Shown: positions 44,400 to 53,148 of the stretch, piece after piece
Numbering within the stretch: the stretch's first letter is position 1
How the letters are laid out: each line of letters starts with the position of its first letter
Assembly: GCF_014649695.1 (NCBI RefSeq)
Contig: NZ_BMTN01000014.1
Location: 1 to 64,000 of the forward strand
Length of the DNA: 64,000 bases
Reading direction: 5' to 3'
Source of the DNA: Streptomyces kurssanovii
GTDB taxonomy: Bacteria; Actinomycetota; Actinomycetes; Streptomycetales; Streptomycetaceae
Translations under genes and position numbers: made by a program
Notes under the pieces: model-generated
What the model saw: the letters and a program-made list of their open reading frames with translations, nothing else
Told to the model about the DNA's origin: nothing
Database searches by the model: none

Positions 44400-45419
44400 A
44401 TGAGCTCAGTCCCCCCAGGCCTCGATCCCGAGCAGCTGCGCGGTTATCTCGACCGTGAGCGGCCCGGACTGGTGGGCGGACCGCTCAGCGCCCGGCTGAT
44501 CCAGGGCGGCCGCTCCAACCTCACGTACGCCGTCACCGACGGCACCACCCGATGGGTCGTGCGCCGGCCGCCGCTCGGCCATGTGCTGGCGACGGCGCAC
44601 GACATGAAGCGCGAGCACCGGGTCATCAGCGCCCTGGCGCCGACCGCCGTCCCGGTACCGCAGCCCGTGCTGCTCTGCGAGGACGAATCGGTCATCGGCT
44701 CGCCGTTCTACGTCATGGAGTTCGTGGACGGCACCCCCTACCGCACCGCGGAGCAGCTGGCCCCGCTCGGCGCGGAGCGCACCCGGGACGCCGTCCTCTC
44801 CCTCGTCGACACCCTCGTCGAACTGCACGCCGTCGCCCCGGAGGCCGTCGGACTCGGCGACTTCGGCCGGCCGGAGGGCTTCCTCGACCGGCAGCTGCGG
44901 CGCTGGGGCAAGCAACTGGCCGCCTCGCGGGGCCGCGACCTGGCCGGCATCGACGAGCTGCACGCCGCACTCGGGCGCGCGCTGCCCGACTCCCCCGCCG
45001 CCACCGTGGTCCACGGCGACTACCGCCTCGACAACGTCCTGATCGGCGACGACGACCGGATCAAGGCCGTCCTGGACTGGGAGATGTCCACCCTCGGCGA
45101 CCCGCTGACCGACCTCGGCCTGCTGGTCATGTACAGCAAGCGGCTGGAACTGCCCGACTCCCCCGTCAGCACCACCGCGGGCGCCGTCGGCCACCCGTCT
45201 CCCGCCGAGCTGATCGAGCGGTACGCGGAGCGCTCCGGCCGGGACACCTCGGCGATCGCCTGGTACGAGGCGTTCGCCTGGTTCAAGCTCGCCGTGATCC
45301 TCGAAGGCATCCACTACCGCTACACCCTCGGCCAGACCGTCGGCGCCGGATTCGACCGGATCGGCGACCTCGTCCCCCTCTTCATCGAGCACGGCCTCAC
45401 CACCCTTCAGGAAGGCTGA
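44400..45419 (+). CDS. APH-fold kinase-like protein of acyl-CoA metabolism
   Basis: A 339-residue aminoglycoside-phosphotransferase-fold protein. The catalytic loop is VVHGDYRLDNVLIG, followed by AVLDWEMSTLGDPLTDLGLL (DW metal site); the N-lobe has LIQGGRSNLTYAV and RRPPLG. It precedes an acyl-CoA dehydrogenase by seven bases, the same pair that is fused in mammalian ACAD10/ACAD11 and separate in the Pseudomonas levulinate pathway (LvaA/LvaC), where the kinase phosphorylates 4-hydroxyacyl-CoA. Such a role is inferred here. The ATG at 44400 follows GGAGG. Under an apparent TetR site. Confidence 0.88.
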   Translation: MSSVPPGLDPEQLRGYLDRERPGLVGGPLSARLIQGGRSNLTYAVTDGTTRWVVRRPPLGHVLATAHDMKREHRVISALAPTAVPVPQPVLLCEDESVIGSPFYVMEFVDGTPYRTAEQLAPLGAERTRDAVLSLVDTLVELHAVAPEAVGLGDFGRPEGFLDRQLRRWGKQLAASRGRDLAGIDELHAALGRALPDSPAATVVHGDYRLDNVLIGDDDRIKAVLDWEMSTLGDPLTDLGLLVMYSKRLELPDSPVSTTAGAVGHPSPAELIERYAERSGRDTSAIAWYEAFAWFKLAVILEGIHYRYTLGQTVGAGFDRIGDLVPLFIEHGLTTLQEG

Positions 45420-45426
45420 GTACCTC

Positions 45427-46641
45427 ATGGACTTCGCATTTGACGCGCGCACCGAAGAGCTCCGCGGCAAACTGCTCGCCTTCATGGACGAGCACGTCTA
45501 CCCGGCCGAGAAGATCGCGGAGGAGCAGCGCGCCGAGCTCGCCTCCCCCTGGGACACGCCAGCGATCGTGGAGGAACTCAAGGCCGAGGCCCGCAAGCAG
45601 GGCCTGTGGAACCTCTTCCTCCCCGGCTCCGAGTACGGCGCCGGGCTGACCAACCTCCAGTACGCGCCGCTCGCCGAGATCACCGGCCGCAGCCCGCACC
45701 TCGCGCCGACCGCCCTGAACTGCGCGGCCCCGGACACCGGGAACATGGAGGTGCTCACCCAGTTCGGCTCCGACGAGCAGAAGAAGCAGTGGCTCGAGCC
45801 GCTGCTCGCGGGCGAGATCCGCTCGGCGTTCGCGATGACCGAGCCCGAGGTTGCCTCCTCCGACGCGACCAACATCCGCACCCGCATCGACCGGGACGGC
45901 GACGAGTACGTCATCAACGGCCGCAAGTGGTACATCTCCGGCGCCATGAACCCGGACTGCAAGATCCTTATCGTCATGGGCAAGACCGACCCGGACGGCG
46001 AGGACATCCGCCGCCAGCAGTCGATGATCCTGGTGCCCAGCGACACCCCCGGCGTGCAGATACGACGCGCGATGCAGGTGTACGGCTACGAGGACCACTC
46101 CCACGGCGGCCACGCCGAAGTCGTCTTCGACGACGTGCGGGTCCCCGCGGAGAACCTGATCGGCGAGGAGGGCGGCGGCTTCGCCATCGCCCAGGCGCGA
46201 CTGGGACCGGGCCGTATCCACCACTGCATGCGGCTCATCGGCATGGCGGAGCGCGCGATCGAGCTGATGTGCCGGCGGGCCGTCTCCCGTACCGCCTTCG
46301 GCAAGCCGATCGCCCAGCAGGGCGTCGTCCAGAACTGGATCGCGGACGCGCGGGTCAGCGTGGAGCAGCTGCGGCTGCTGGTGCTGAAGACGGCGTGGCT
46401 CATGGACACGGTCGGCAACCGCGGGGCGCACACCGAGATCCAGGCGATCAAGATCGCCACGCCGCGGACGGTCGTCGACATCCTCGACAAGGCCGTCCAG
46501 GCGCACGGCGCGGGCGGCGTCAGCCAGGACTTCCCGCTGGCGGAGCTGTGGGCGTCGGCGCGGACGCTGAAGCTGGCGGACGGGCCGGACGAGGTGCATC
46601 AGCGGTCGCTGGCGCGGCGGGAGCTGAAGAAGTACATCTGA
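45427..46641 (+). CDS. Acyl-CoA dehydrogenase, ACAD11/LvaC-like
   Basis: A 404-residue FAD-dependent acyl-CoA dehydrogenase. The FAD and substrate motifs AFAMTEPEVASSDATN and INGRKWYISGA, the helix LGPGRIHHCMRLIGMAERAIE, RTAFGKPIAQQGVVQNWIAD and VQAHGAGGVSQDFPL are visible. HGAGGVSQDFPLA differs from typical fatty-acid enzymes and resembles the ACAD10/11 branch. It is translated directly after the kinase-like gene and probably converts a phosphorylated acyl-CoA to an enoyl-CoA; a simple beta-oxidation role is the alternative. Followed by a strong hairpin. Confidence 0.88.
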   Translation: MDFAFDARTEELRGKLLAFMDEHVYPAEKIAEEQRAELASPWDTPAIVEELKAEARKQGLWNLFLPGSEYGAGLTNLQYAPLAEITGRSPHLAPTALNCAAPDTGNMEVLTQFGSDEQKKQWLEPLLAGEIRSAFAMTEPEVASSDATNIRTRIDRDGDEYVINGRKWYISGAMNPDCKILIVMGKTDPDGEDIRRQQSMILVPSDTPGVQIRRAMQVYGYEDHSHGGHAEVVFDDVRVPAENLIGEEGGGFAIAQARLGPGRIHHCMRLIGMAERAIELMCRRAVSRTAFGKPIAQQGVVQNWIADARVSVEQLRLLVLKTAWLMDTVGNRGAHTEIQAIKIATPRTVVDILDKAVQAHGAGGVSQDFPLAELWASARTLKLADGPDEVHQRSLARRELKKYI

Positions 46642-46648
46642 CGTGGTC

Positions 46649-46677
46649 GGGGCGGCCCCGCCGGACGGGGCCGCCCC
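46649..46677 (+). terminator. Terminator of the acyl-CoA dehydrogenase operon
   Basis: Perfect 12-bp stem GGGGCGGCCCCG / CGGGGCCGCCCC with a 5-base loop, directly after the stop codon. Confidence 0.85.
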
Positions 46678-47084
46678 TCACAACCGGGCTCCGCCCGGAC
46701 CCGTCACCGCGCTCCACGCGGTGTTTCGGGGGCTCTGCCCCCGCACCCCCGCGCCTCAAACGCCGGCGACGCTGACAAAGTCAGCCCGCCTGGGGGCACC
46801 TCCCACGGCCGCCAGGCCGTGCGGGGAGATTGAGGGCACCGCGCGAAGCGCGGTACCGGGTCCGGGGCTTGCCCCGCCACGCGGCGGAGCCGCAGATCGG
46901 CGCAGCGGGAAGGGGCGGGGTGGGGAAAGCCCCGCGCAGCGGCCAACAGTCCACCACAGGCGTCACACCCCGCGCCGCGGTCACGCCCGGCCCAGGCACC
47001 ACGCCCCGCGCAACGGACAAGTCCCGCGCCACGGTCACGCCAGCCCCACGCACCACGCCTCGCGCACCGGACGCGCGCGCCCCG
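46678..47084. repeat. Repeat-rich intergenic region, including repeat copy 2
   Basis: No credible gene. The section 46728-46775 matches the repeat at 7128-7175 (44 of 48 bases). It continues with further short inverted units (GCGCGAAGCGCG, GGGGCTTGCCCC, CGGCGGAGCCG) typical of mosaic intergenic elements in Streptomyces. From 46950 to 47080 the sequence has irregular repeats of a CGC/ACG-rich unit around CACGCC. Confidence 0.7.
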
Positions 47085-47678
47085 CTACGGCCGCAGCGCC
47101 CTCAGGAGCAGGTCCGCCAGGTGGTCCGCGACCTGTTGCTTCGTCAGGGGGCCGGCCGGGCGGTACCAGGTCGACAGGTGGTGGATCGAGCCGAAGTGGT
47201 AGTCGACCACCAGGTCCGCCGGGGTGGCCGAGGAGAAGACGCCCTCCTGCTGCCCCTCCTCCACCAGCGCGCGGAAGCGCTCGTGGTAGCGGCGGCGTTC
47301 CGCGCGGACCTGCTTGTGCTTCTCCGGGCTCAGGTGGTGCATGGAGCGGAAGAAGATGTCCGCGTCGTCGAGGTTCTCGATCGTGGTGACGACGACGTCC
47401 GCCGCCGCTCCCCGCAGCCGGGTCTCGACGGGCTCGTCGGCGTCCGCGTACGCGTCGAGGCGTTGCTGCTGGACACGGAGCACGCGGGCGTAGACCTCGT
47501 GGAGGAGGTCCTCCTTGGAACCGAAGTAGTGGTAGAGCGCGCCCTTGGTGACGCCCGCCGCCTCCACGATCTCCTGCACCGATGTGCGGTCGTAGCCGCG
47601 TTCGGCGAAGAGGCGGGTGGCGGCGGCCAGCAGCCTCTGCGGGACGGGGGTGCCGTCCCCGTCCGTCGTCCTGGCCAT
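47085..47678 (-). CDS. TetR-family regulator of acyl-CoA genes
   Basis: A 197-residue TetR protein: DNA-binding domain RLLAAATRLFAERGYDRTSV, EIVEAAGVTKGALYHYFGSK (residues about 14-57) and a TetR_C ligand domain. It is the last gene of the SDR/acyl-CoA synthetase unit. The promoter of that unit and that of the kinase-like/dehydrogenase operon share a 15-bp sequence, so it is the obvious candidate repressor of both, probably released by an acyl-CoA. The ATG at 47678 starts MARTTDGDGTPV. Confidence 0.87.
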   Translation of the reverse strand: MARTTDGDGTPVPQRLLAAATRLFAERGYDRTSVQEIVEAAGVTKGALYHYFGSKEDLLHEVYARVLRVQQQRLDAYADADEPVETRLRGAAADVVVTTIENLDDADIFFRSMHHLSPEKHKQVRAERRRYHERFRALVEEGQQEGVFSSATPADLVVDYHFGSIHHLSTWYRPAGPLTKQQVADHLADLLLRALRP

Positions 47679-47737
47679 TGCCGCCACCCGCCTTTCTTTC
47701 TGTCTCCGGTGTGTCTTGTGCCGCCCTCGGCCGGCTG

Positions 47738-49390
47738 CTAAGCCGGGGAACGCAGTTCTCGCCTGAGGATCTTCCCACTTGTCGTCTTCGGGAGCTCCGG
47801 CAGGATCTCGACTTCGCGCGGGTACTTGTAGGCGGCCAGCCGCTCGGCGCAGTACGCGGAGATGTCTTCCGGTTCTGCCGCCGCCCCGGGCCGCAGGCTG
47901 ACGAACGCCTTGACGCTCTCCCCGCGGTAGGCGTCGGGGACGCCCACGACGGCCGCCTCGCGGACGGCGGGGTGGGTGTAGAGGACGTCCTCGACCTCGC
48001 GCGGCCAGACCTTGAAGCCGGAGGCGTTGATCATGTCCTTCTTGCGGTCGACGACGTAGAGCCAGCCGTCCGCGTCCATGAAGCCGATGTCGCCGGTGCG
48101 CAGTTCGCCGTCGGGGAAGGCTTCCGCGGTGGCCTCGGGGAGCCGCCAGTAGCCGGGCACCACCTGCGGGCCGGACACCGCGATCTCGCCCTGCTCGCCG
48201 AAGGGCACGTCCTCGCCCTTGTCGTCGATGATGCGGACGACCGTGTCGGGGCCGGGGAGTCCGACGGAGAGGGTGCCGGAGGCCGGGTCGACGGGGGCCT
48301 CCTTCTCCGGGGGTACGGACGCGCAGGGGGCGGTGCACTCGGTGAGCCCGTAGCCGTTGCGGATGTAGGGGCCGAAGCCGGCTCTGAACTTCTCGACGAG
48401 CGCGGGCGGCACGGGTGCCCCGCCGGAGGAGATGACCTGGAAGGACTCGAAGTGCTCCGGGGTGGCGGAGGGGTGGGCGCCGAGCGCCATGAAGGCGGTC
48501 GAGGGGCCGACGGTGTACGCGGGGCGGTGCTCGAGGAACGCGTCGAGGACGACACCGGCCTCGAAGCGGTAGGCGAGTGCCAGGGTGCCCGCGTTCGCGA
48601 TGCAGGCGGCGAGCTGGCAGACCATGCCGGTGATGTGGAACAGCGGCGCGAGCACGAAGTAGCTGGCGCCTTCGGGCACGGGGTGGCCGGTGCGCTGGCG
48701 TTCCGCGTTGTAGGTGATGCCGCCGTGCAGGTTCATGGCGCCCTTGGGCGTGCCGCTGGTGCCGGACGTGTAGCTGATCAGCGCGACGTCCGTGGCCGTG
48801 AGTTGGCGGTCGGCGGGTGCGGGCAGACCCTGGCGTGCGACGGCGAGGAGGTCGTCCGCGTCGTCGGCGGGCGCGGTGCGCTCGAAGCCGAGGACCCTCT
48901 CGTCGTTCCGCGTCTGCAGGTCGAGCTCGCAGGCGGTGAGGGCCACGCGCACCGGCGAGGCGGCGGCGCAGTCCCGCAGGTATCCCTCCCAGGCGCGGTC
49001 CGAGCAGATCAGCGCGCTCACCTCGGCGTCGGCGAGGACGTGCGCGACCTCGCCCGACTTGTACATCGGGTTGAGGGGGACGACGGTGGCTCCGGCCTTC
49101 CACGCGCCGAGCAGACCGATCACGAAGTGCGGTGTGTTCTGGAGCATGATCGCGACCCGGTCGCCGCGGGAGATCCCACGGGCGGCGAGGTGCCCGGCGA
49201 CGGAGTCGGACAGGTCGTCGGTCTCGCGGTAGCTCAGGCGCCCGTCGAAGTAGGCGAGCGCGGTGTGCCCGGGGGCTCGGCCGACGGCGGCGCGGAAGGA
49301 GTGCAGCACGGTCGCGGGCGGGTCGATCGGTGCCCGCTGGCCGTCGCTGAGCTGGGAGAGCCAGGGCTTGGCGGCGTAGATCGAGCTCAT
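47738..49390 (-). CDS. Acyl-CoA synthetase (AMP-forming)
   Basis: A 550-residue ANL-superfamily ligase: acid plus ATP to acyl-AMP, then acyl-CoA. Core motifs are LISYTSGTSGTPKGAM (P-loop), NGYGLTECTAP, LRTGDIGFMDADGWLYVVDRKKD (motif with the adenine/ribose aspartate), NASGFKVWPREVED (hinge), and the catalytic lysine in PKTTSGKILRREL. Substrate chain length cannot be told. Its ATG overlaps the stop of the SDR gene (ATGA) and the regulator follows 59 bases downstream. It probably feeds the acyl-CoA pathway controlled by that regulator. Confidence 0.92.
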   Translation of the reverse strand: MSSIYAAKPWLSQLSDGQRAPIDPPATVLHSFRAAVGRAPGHTALAYFDGRLSYRETDDLSDSVAGHLAARGISRGDRVAIMLQNTPHFVIGLLGAWKAGATVVPLNPMYKSGEVAHVLADAEVSALICSDRAWEGYLRDCAAASPVRVALTACELDLQTRNDERVLGFERTAPADDADDLLAVARQGLPAPADRQLTATDVALISYTSGTSGTPKGAMNLHGGITYNAERQRTGHPVPEGASYFVLAPLFHITGMVCQLAACIANAGTLALAYRFEAGVVLDAFLEHRPAYTVGPSTAFMALGAHPSATPEHFESFQVISSGGAPVPPALVEKFRAGFGPYIRNGYGLTECTAPCASVPPEKEAPVDPASGTLSVGLPGPDTVVRIIDDKGEDVPFGEQGEIAVSGPQVVPGYWRLPEATAEAFPDGELRTGDIGFMDADGWLYVVDRKKDMINASGFKVWPREVEDVLYTHPAVREAAVVGVPDAYRGESVKAFVSLRPGAAAEPEDISAYCAERLAAYKYPREVEILPELPKTTSGKILRRELRSPA

Positions 49391-50151
49391 CGGCGGGCCT
49401 CCTCCCACTTCTGCTGGAGGTGGCTCATGCCGGCCAGCCAGCGGTCGTTCTGCGTCGCGCGGGCCGCGTAGTAGTCGGCGACCTCCGCGTGCGGCAGGAC
49501 GAGGAAGCGGTCCTCCGCCATGGCCGCGAAGAGGGAGTCTGCGACGTCCTCGGGCTCGATCGCGGTCGGGGTGAGGACGAGGTCGCCGGCGCTGCCGCTG
49601 GCGGTCAGCATGTCGGTCCGTACGCCCTGGGGGCAGATGGCGTGGACCTTGAGGCCGCGGTGCCGGTAGGTGAGGGAGAGCCACTCGGCGTAGGCGAGGG
49701 CGCCGTGCTTGCTGACGCTGTAGGGCGCCGCGCCGATCATGGTGAGGAGCCCGGCGGCGGAGACGGTGGACACGAAGCGTCCGGCGCCCCGCTCGAGCCA
49801 GTCGGGGAGCAGGATCCTGCTCGCGCGGACATGGGCCATCACGTTGACGTCCCAGGCCGCGGCCCATACGTCCTCGTCGGCGAAGGAGTCGCCGCCGGAG
49901 GCGAGCCCCGCGTTGGCGCAGTAGACGTCCACGACACCGCCGAGGGCGTCACGGGCCTCCTCGACGATCTGTGAGGCGTCGCCGGGTACGGCGACGGCGC
50001 CGATCTCGTCGGCGACGGTCTTGGCCTTGCCCGCGTCGATGTCGTTGACGACGACCTTGGCCCCTTCCGCGGCGAAGCGGCGGGCCAGTGCGGCTCCGAT
50101 GCCTCCGCCCGCGCCCGTGACCACAACCCCAGCGCCCTGCACCGTACTCAT
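49387..50151 (-). CDS. Short-chain dehydrogenase/reductase
   Basis: A 254-residue classical SDR. The nucleotide site is VVTGAGGGIGAALARRF (residues about 10-26) with VVNDID pointing to NAD(H), then CANAG, the catalytic serine in STVSAAG, and Tyr/Lys in YSVSKHG. It likely interconverts a hydroxy- and keto-acyl substrate. The ATG at 50151 follows GGAG. First gene of the SDR-synthetase-TetR operon, with the shared TetR site 43 bases upstream. Confidence 0.9.
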   Translation of the reverse strand: MSTVQGAGVVVTGAGGGIGAALARRFAAEGAKVVVNDIDAGKAKTVADEIGAVAVPGDASQIVEEARDALGGVVDVYCANAGLASGGDSFADEDVWAAAWDVNVMAHVRASRILLPDWLERGAGRFVSTVSAAGLLTMIGAAPYSVSKHGALAYAEWLSLTYRHRGLKVHAICPQGVRTDMLTASGSAGDLVLTPTAIEPEDVADSLFAAMAEDRFLVLPHAEVADYYAARATQNDRWLAGMSHLQQKWEEARR

Positions 50152-50193
50152 CAGCTCCGCCTTTCCGTACACAGGTCCCGTGCGCGCAGACTA

Positions 50194-50208
50194 ACCAGTC
50201 GGTATGTC
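50194..50208. promoter_or_regulatory. TetR operator at the SDR/acyl-CoA synthetase operon
   Basis: ACCAGTCGGTATGTC is the exact reverse complement of 44337-44351. The dyad is imperfect here (ACCGAC-TG-GTTAGT). It sits 43 bases upstream of the SDR start codon. Confidence 0.7.
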
Positions 50209-50312
50209 ACTTCGGAAGGGGGGCACAAGCACATGCCGGGGTCGTTCCCCGGGGCCGACATGAGCGCTAGCGTGCAGTGGTCATGACACACGGCGATCAC
50301 GGAGGTAGCTCG

Positions 50313-51548
50313 ATGAGCCTGTCCAGACGGGGTTTGCTGGTCGCGGGCGGCGCGGTGGGGGCACTCGCCGCCGCCCCCACACCCGCCGCGGCGCAGGGCC
50401 ACGGCCGGGTCCACACCGGTTTCGAACGCCTGGCGGCCGACGGGTACGCGGCACTGTCCGGGCAGCGCGTCGGCATGGTCACGAACCCCACGGGCATCGC
50501 CCGCGACGTACGCCACATCGTGGACGTGATGCACGCCGACGACCGCGTGGACCTCGTCGCGGTCTTCGGCCCCGAGCACGGCTTCCGCGGCACCGCGCAG
50601 GCGGGCGGCTCCGAGGGCCGCTACGACGACCCGGCGACCGGGCTGCCCGTCTACGACACGTACCTCAAGAGCGGACAGCCGCTCGCCGACATCTTCACGG
50701 CCTCCGGCGTCGACACCGTCGTCTTCGACATCCAGGACGCGGGCGCCCGCTTCTACACGTACATCTGGACGCTGTTCGACTGCATGCAGGCGGCGGCCCT
50801 CTCCGGCAAGCGTTTCGTCGTCCTCGACCGGCCGAACCCGGTCACCGGCAGGGCGGCGCTCGGGCCGGTGCTCGACAAGGCGTTCGCGACGTTCGTGGGC
50901 CGGGAACCGATCTCACAGGCGCACGGCATGACCGTCGCCGAACTGGCGCTGCTGTTCAACGGCGAGTTCCTGTCCCGGCCCGTCGAGCTCGACATCGTAC
51001 GGATGTCGGGGTGGCGGCGGGGCGACTTCTTCGACGACACGGGCCTGCCCTGGGTCCCGCCCAGCCCCAACATGCCCACCCCGGAGACGGCGCTGGTCTA
51101 CTCCGGCACCTGCCTGTTCGAGGGCACGAACCTCTCGGAGGGCCGCGGCACCACCCGCCCCTTCGAGCTGCTGGGCGCTGAGGGCATCGGCCCGGCCTGG
51201 GCGGAGGCGGCCAACGGTCTCGGTCTGCCCGGCGTCCGCTTCCGTGAGGCGTACTTCGCGCCCACCTTCTCCAAGTGGCAGGGCAAGACCGTCGGCGGCG
51301 TGCAGCTCCACGTCCACGACCGCAAGTCCTTCGACCCGGTCCGCGCGGGCATCGGCCTGCTGGTGACGGCGAAGCGGAGCTGGAGCGGCTTCGCCTGGCG
51401 CTCCGACAACTGGATCGACAAGCTGACCGGTTCCACCCGCGTGCGCACCCTGATCGACGCGGGCGCGGACACCGACGAGGTCGTCGGCGCCTGGCAGGAC
51501 GACCTGGCCGCGTTCAGGGCCGTACGGAAGCGGTACCTGCGCTACTGA
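50313..51548 (+). CDS. Exported DUF1343 / NamZ-type exo-muramidase
   Basis: A 411-residue secreted protein with a Tat signal (LSRRGLLVAGGAVGALAAAP, cleaved near residue 30) and a DUF1343 domain, a family in which NamZ is an exo-beta-N-acetylmuramidase (GH171). Motifs include GMVTNPTG, VFGPEHGFRG, FDIQDAGARFYTYIWTL, DRPNPVTG and SEGRGTTRPFE. It would release terminal MurNAc from wall fragments for recycling. The ATG at 50313 follows GGAGG. It stands alone, divergent from the SDR operon. Confidence 0.88.
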   Translation: MSLSRRGLLVAGGAVGALAAAPTPAAAQGHGRVHTGFERLAADGYAALSGQRVGMVTNPTGIARDVRHIVDVMHADDRVDLVAVFGPEHGFRGTAQAGGSEGRYDDPATGLPVYDTYLKSGQPLADIFTASGVDTVVFDIQDAGARFYTYIWTLFDCMQAAALSGKRFVVLDRPNPVTGRAALGPVLDKAFATFVGREPISQAHGMTVAELALLFNGEFLSRPVELDIVRMSGWRRGDFFDDTGLPWVPPSPNMPTPETALVYSGTCLFEGTNLSEGRGTTRPFELLGAEGIGPAWAEAANGLGLPGVRFREAYFAPTFSKWQGKTVGGVQLHVHDRKSFDPVRAGIGLLVTAKRSWSGFAWRSDNWIDKLTGSTRVRTLIDAGADTDEVVGAWQDDLAAFRAVRKRYLRY

Positions 51549-51763
51549 GCGTCCGCCGCCCGGCCGGCACCGACCGGCACCACCGGCGCCCCCTCGCCCA
51601 CCACGCCCGCCGCGAAGAGGCCGGTGGGGAGTCCCCACCGGCGTAAGGGGGCATGCACCGCGTCACCGCAGCCGACCGTCTCCGACCTCTCGCGGGGTAT
51701 GGCCGTTTCTCCTCTTGCGCAGGATGCTGGGCCAGCAGCGCAGCGCAAGGGGAGGGGCGGGCC

Positions 51764-53047
51764 ATGGCGGGCATGAGTGTGCAGCCGTACCGGGAGATCT
51801 GCTTCGACGCGGACGGCGACCCGGGCGGCGGACCGTACGACACGCTCGCCGGGCTGGACGTCACCGATCTCGTCGTCTTCGCACATGGCTGGAACAACTC
51901 GCCCGCGCTGGCCCGCCGGCTGCACTCGGCGTTCTTCGCGCCCTTCCCCAAACTGGCGGGCGGAAGGCCGGGCACCCAGGTCGGGTACGCCGGCGTGCTG
52001 TGGCCCTCGATGCGGTTCCCCGACGAGCCGTTCCCGGGCTCGGAGCAGGCGGACGACGCGCCGGCGCAGGGCCCCGGGCTGGACGGCGCGACGCGCGAGC
52101 TGCTCACCGGTCTGTTCCCCGGACACACGGCGACCGTCGCGCGGCTGGCGTGGCTTCTCGGGGAACAGCCGGACTCCCGGGCGGCCTTCGCCGAGTTCGG
52201 CATGCTGGCACGGCAGTTGGCGGCGGTCCCGCCGGGCGGGCTGGAGGCGGGCTTCGCCGAGGACCTGCCGCGGGACGAGCAGAGCCCGCCGGCCGTCCTG
52301 TACGAGGACACCCTCACGCTCTGCCGGCGTCTCGCGGCGGCCCTCGGCGTCCACGCGCCGGACGGCGTCGCGGGGCCGGCCTGGCGGGGCGCGAGGGAGC
52401 TGCTGCGGCAGACGACGTACTACGCGATGAAACGGCGGGCCGGCACGGTCGGCGAGCTGGGTCTCGGTCCGCTGCTGGGACGGCTGTCCCGCTCCGCGCC
52501 CCGGGTACGGGTGCATCTCGTCGGCCACGGTCACGGCGCGAGGCTGGTCGCCTTCGCGCTGCGCGGGCTGCCGGAAGGGGCGTGCAACGTGAAGTCGGTG
52601 ACGCTGCTCCAGGCGGCCTTCTCCCACTACGCGTTCGCCACCGGCCTGCCTCACGCGCCGTACCGCCGCGGGGTGCTGGGCGGCTTCGAGCAGCTGGTCG
52701 ACGGACCGGTGGTGGCGTGCCATTCACGGCACGACACCGCGCTCGGGGTGTTCTACCCGCTGGCGTCCAGTCTGGCCGGTGACACGCACGCCGCGGCGGG
52801 GACGGACCCCCGGTGGTGGGCGATGGGACACGACGGCATCCAGGGCGTCGCGGACACGCCACGGCTGACGCTGGACGAGGCCCTGCGCAGCGGGGTGCCG
52901 GCCGCGGGCTGCGTCAGCGTCGACGCCTCCGCCGTGGTGCGCCACGGCCGGCCGCCGACGGGCGCACACGGCGACATCTGTCACGAGGCACTGGCACGGG
53001 TGGTGCTGACGGCGGGACGGATCGGGGGCGCCGCGCCAGGGACGTGA
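51764..53047 (+). CDS. Alpha/beta-hydrolase-fold protein lacking the nucleophile serine
   Basis: A 427-residue protein. DLVVFAHGWNNSPALARRLHSAF (residues about 30-52) resembles the oxyanion segment of alpha/beta hydrolases. The nucleophile elbow, normally GxSxG, reads GHGHG (254-258) in VHLVGHGHGARLVAFALRG, so the nucleophile position is glycine. Late acid and histidine candidates exist (SRHDTALG, MGHDGIQG). I infer an inactive or noncanonical hydrolase. No signal peptide. The ATG at 51764 follows AGGGGAGGGG. Function unknown. Confidence 0.75.
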   Translation: MAGMSVQPYREICFDADGDPGGGPYDTLAGLDVTDLVVFAHGWNNSPALARRLHSAFFAPFPKLAGGRPGTQVGYAGVLWPSMRFPDEPFPGSEQADDAPAQGPGLDGATRELLTGLFPGHTATVARLAWLLGEQPDSRAAFAEFGMLARQLAAVPPGGLEAGFAEDLPRDEQSPPAVLYEDTLTLCRRLAAALGVHAPDGVAGPAWRGARELLRQTTYYAMKRRAGTVGELGLGPLLGRLSRSAPRVRVHLVGHGHGARLVAFALRGLPEGACNVKSVTLLQAAFSHYAFATGLPHAPYRRGVLGGFEQLVDGPVVACHSRHDTALGVFYPLASSLAGDTHAAAGTDPRWWAMGHDGIQGVADTPRLTLDEALRSGVPAAGCVSVDASAVVRHGRPPTGAHGDICHEALARVVLTAGRIGGAAPGT

Positions 53048-53148
53048 TCCGGCCGAACCGGCACGTTTCTCTTTTCGATGGAGCCGAAACGGGCACTCCT
53101 ACGTCCATTCTTCAACGCCGATGTACCAGCGACGGAGGTGGACTTGCG

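Noticed and set aside
44400-45419. Aminoglycoside resistance gene
   Set aside because: The APH fold is shared, but the gene is coupled to an acyl-CoA dehydrogenase and resembles the ACAD10/11 and LvaA branch.
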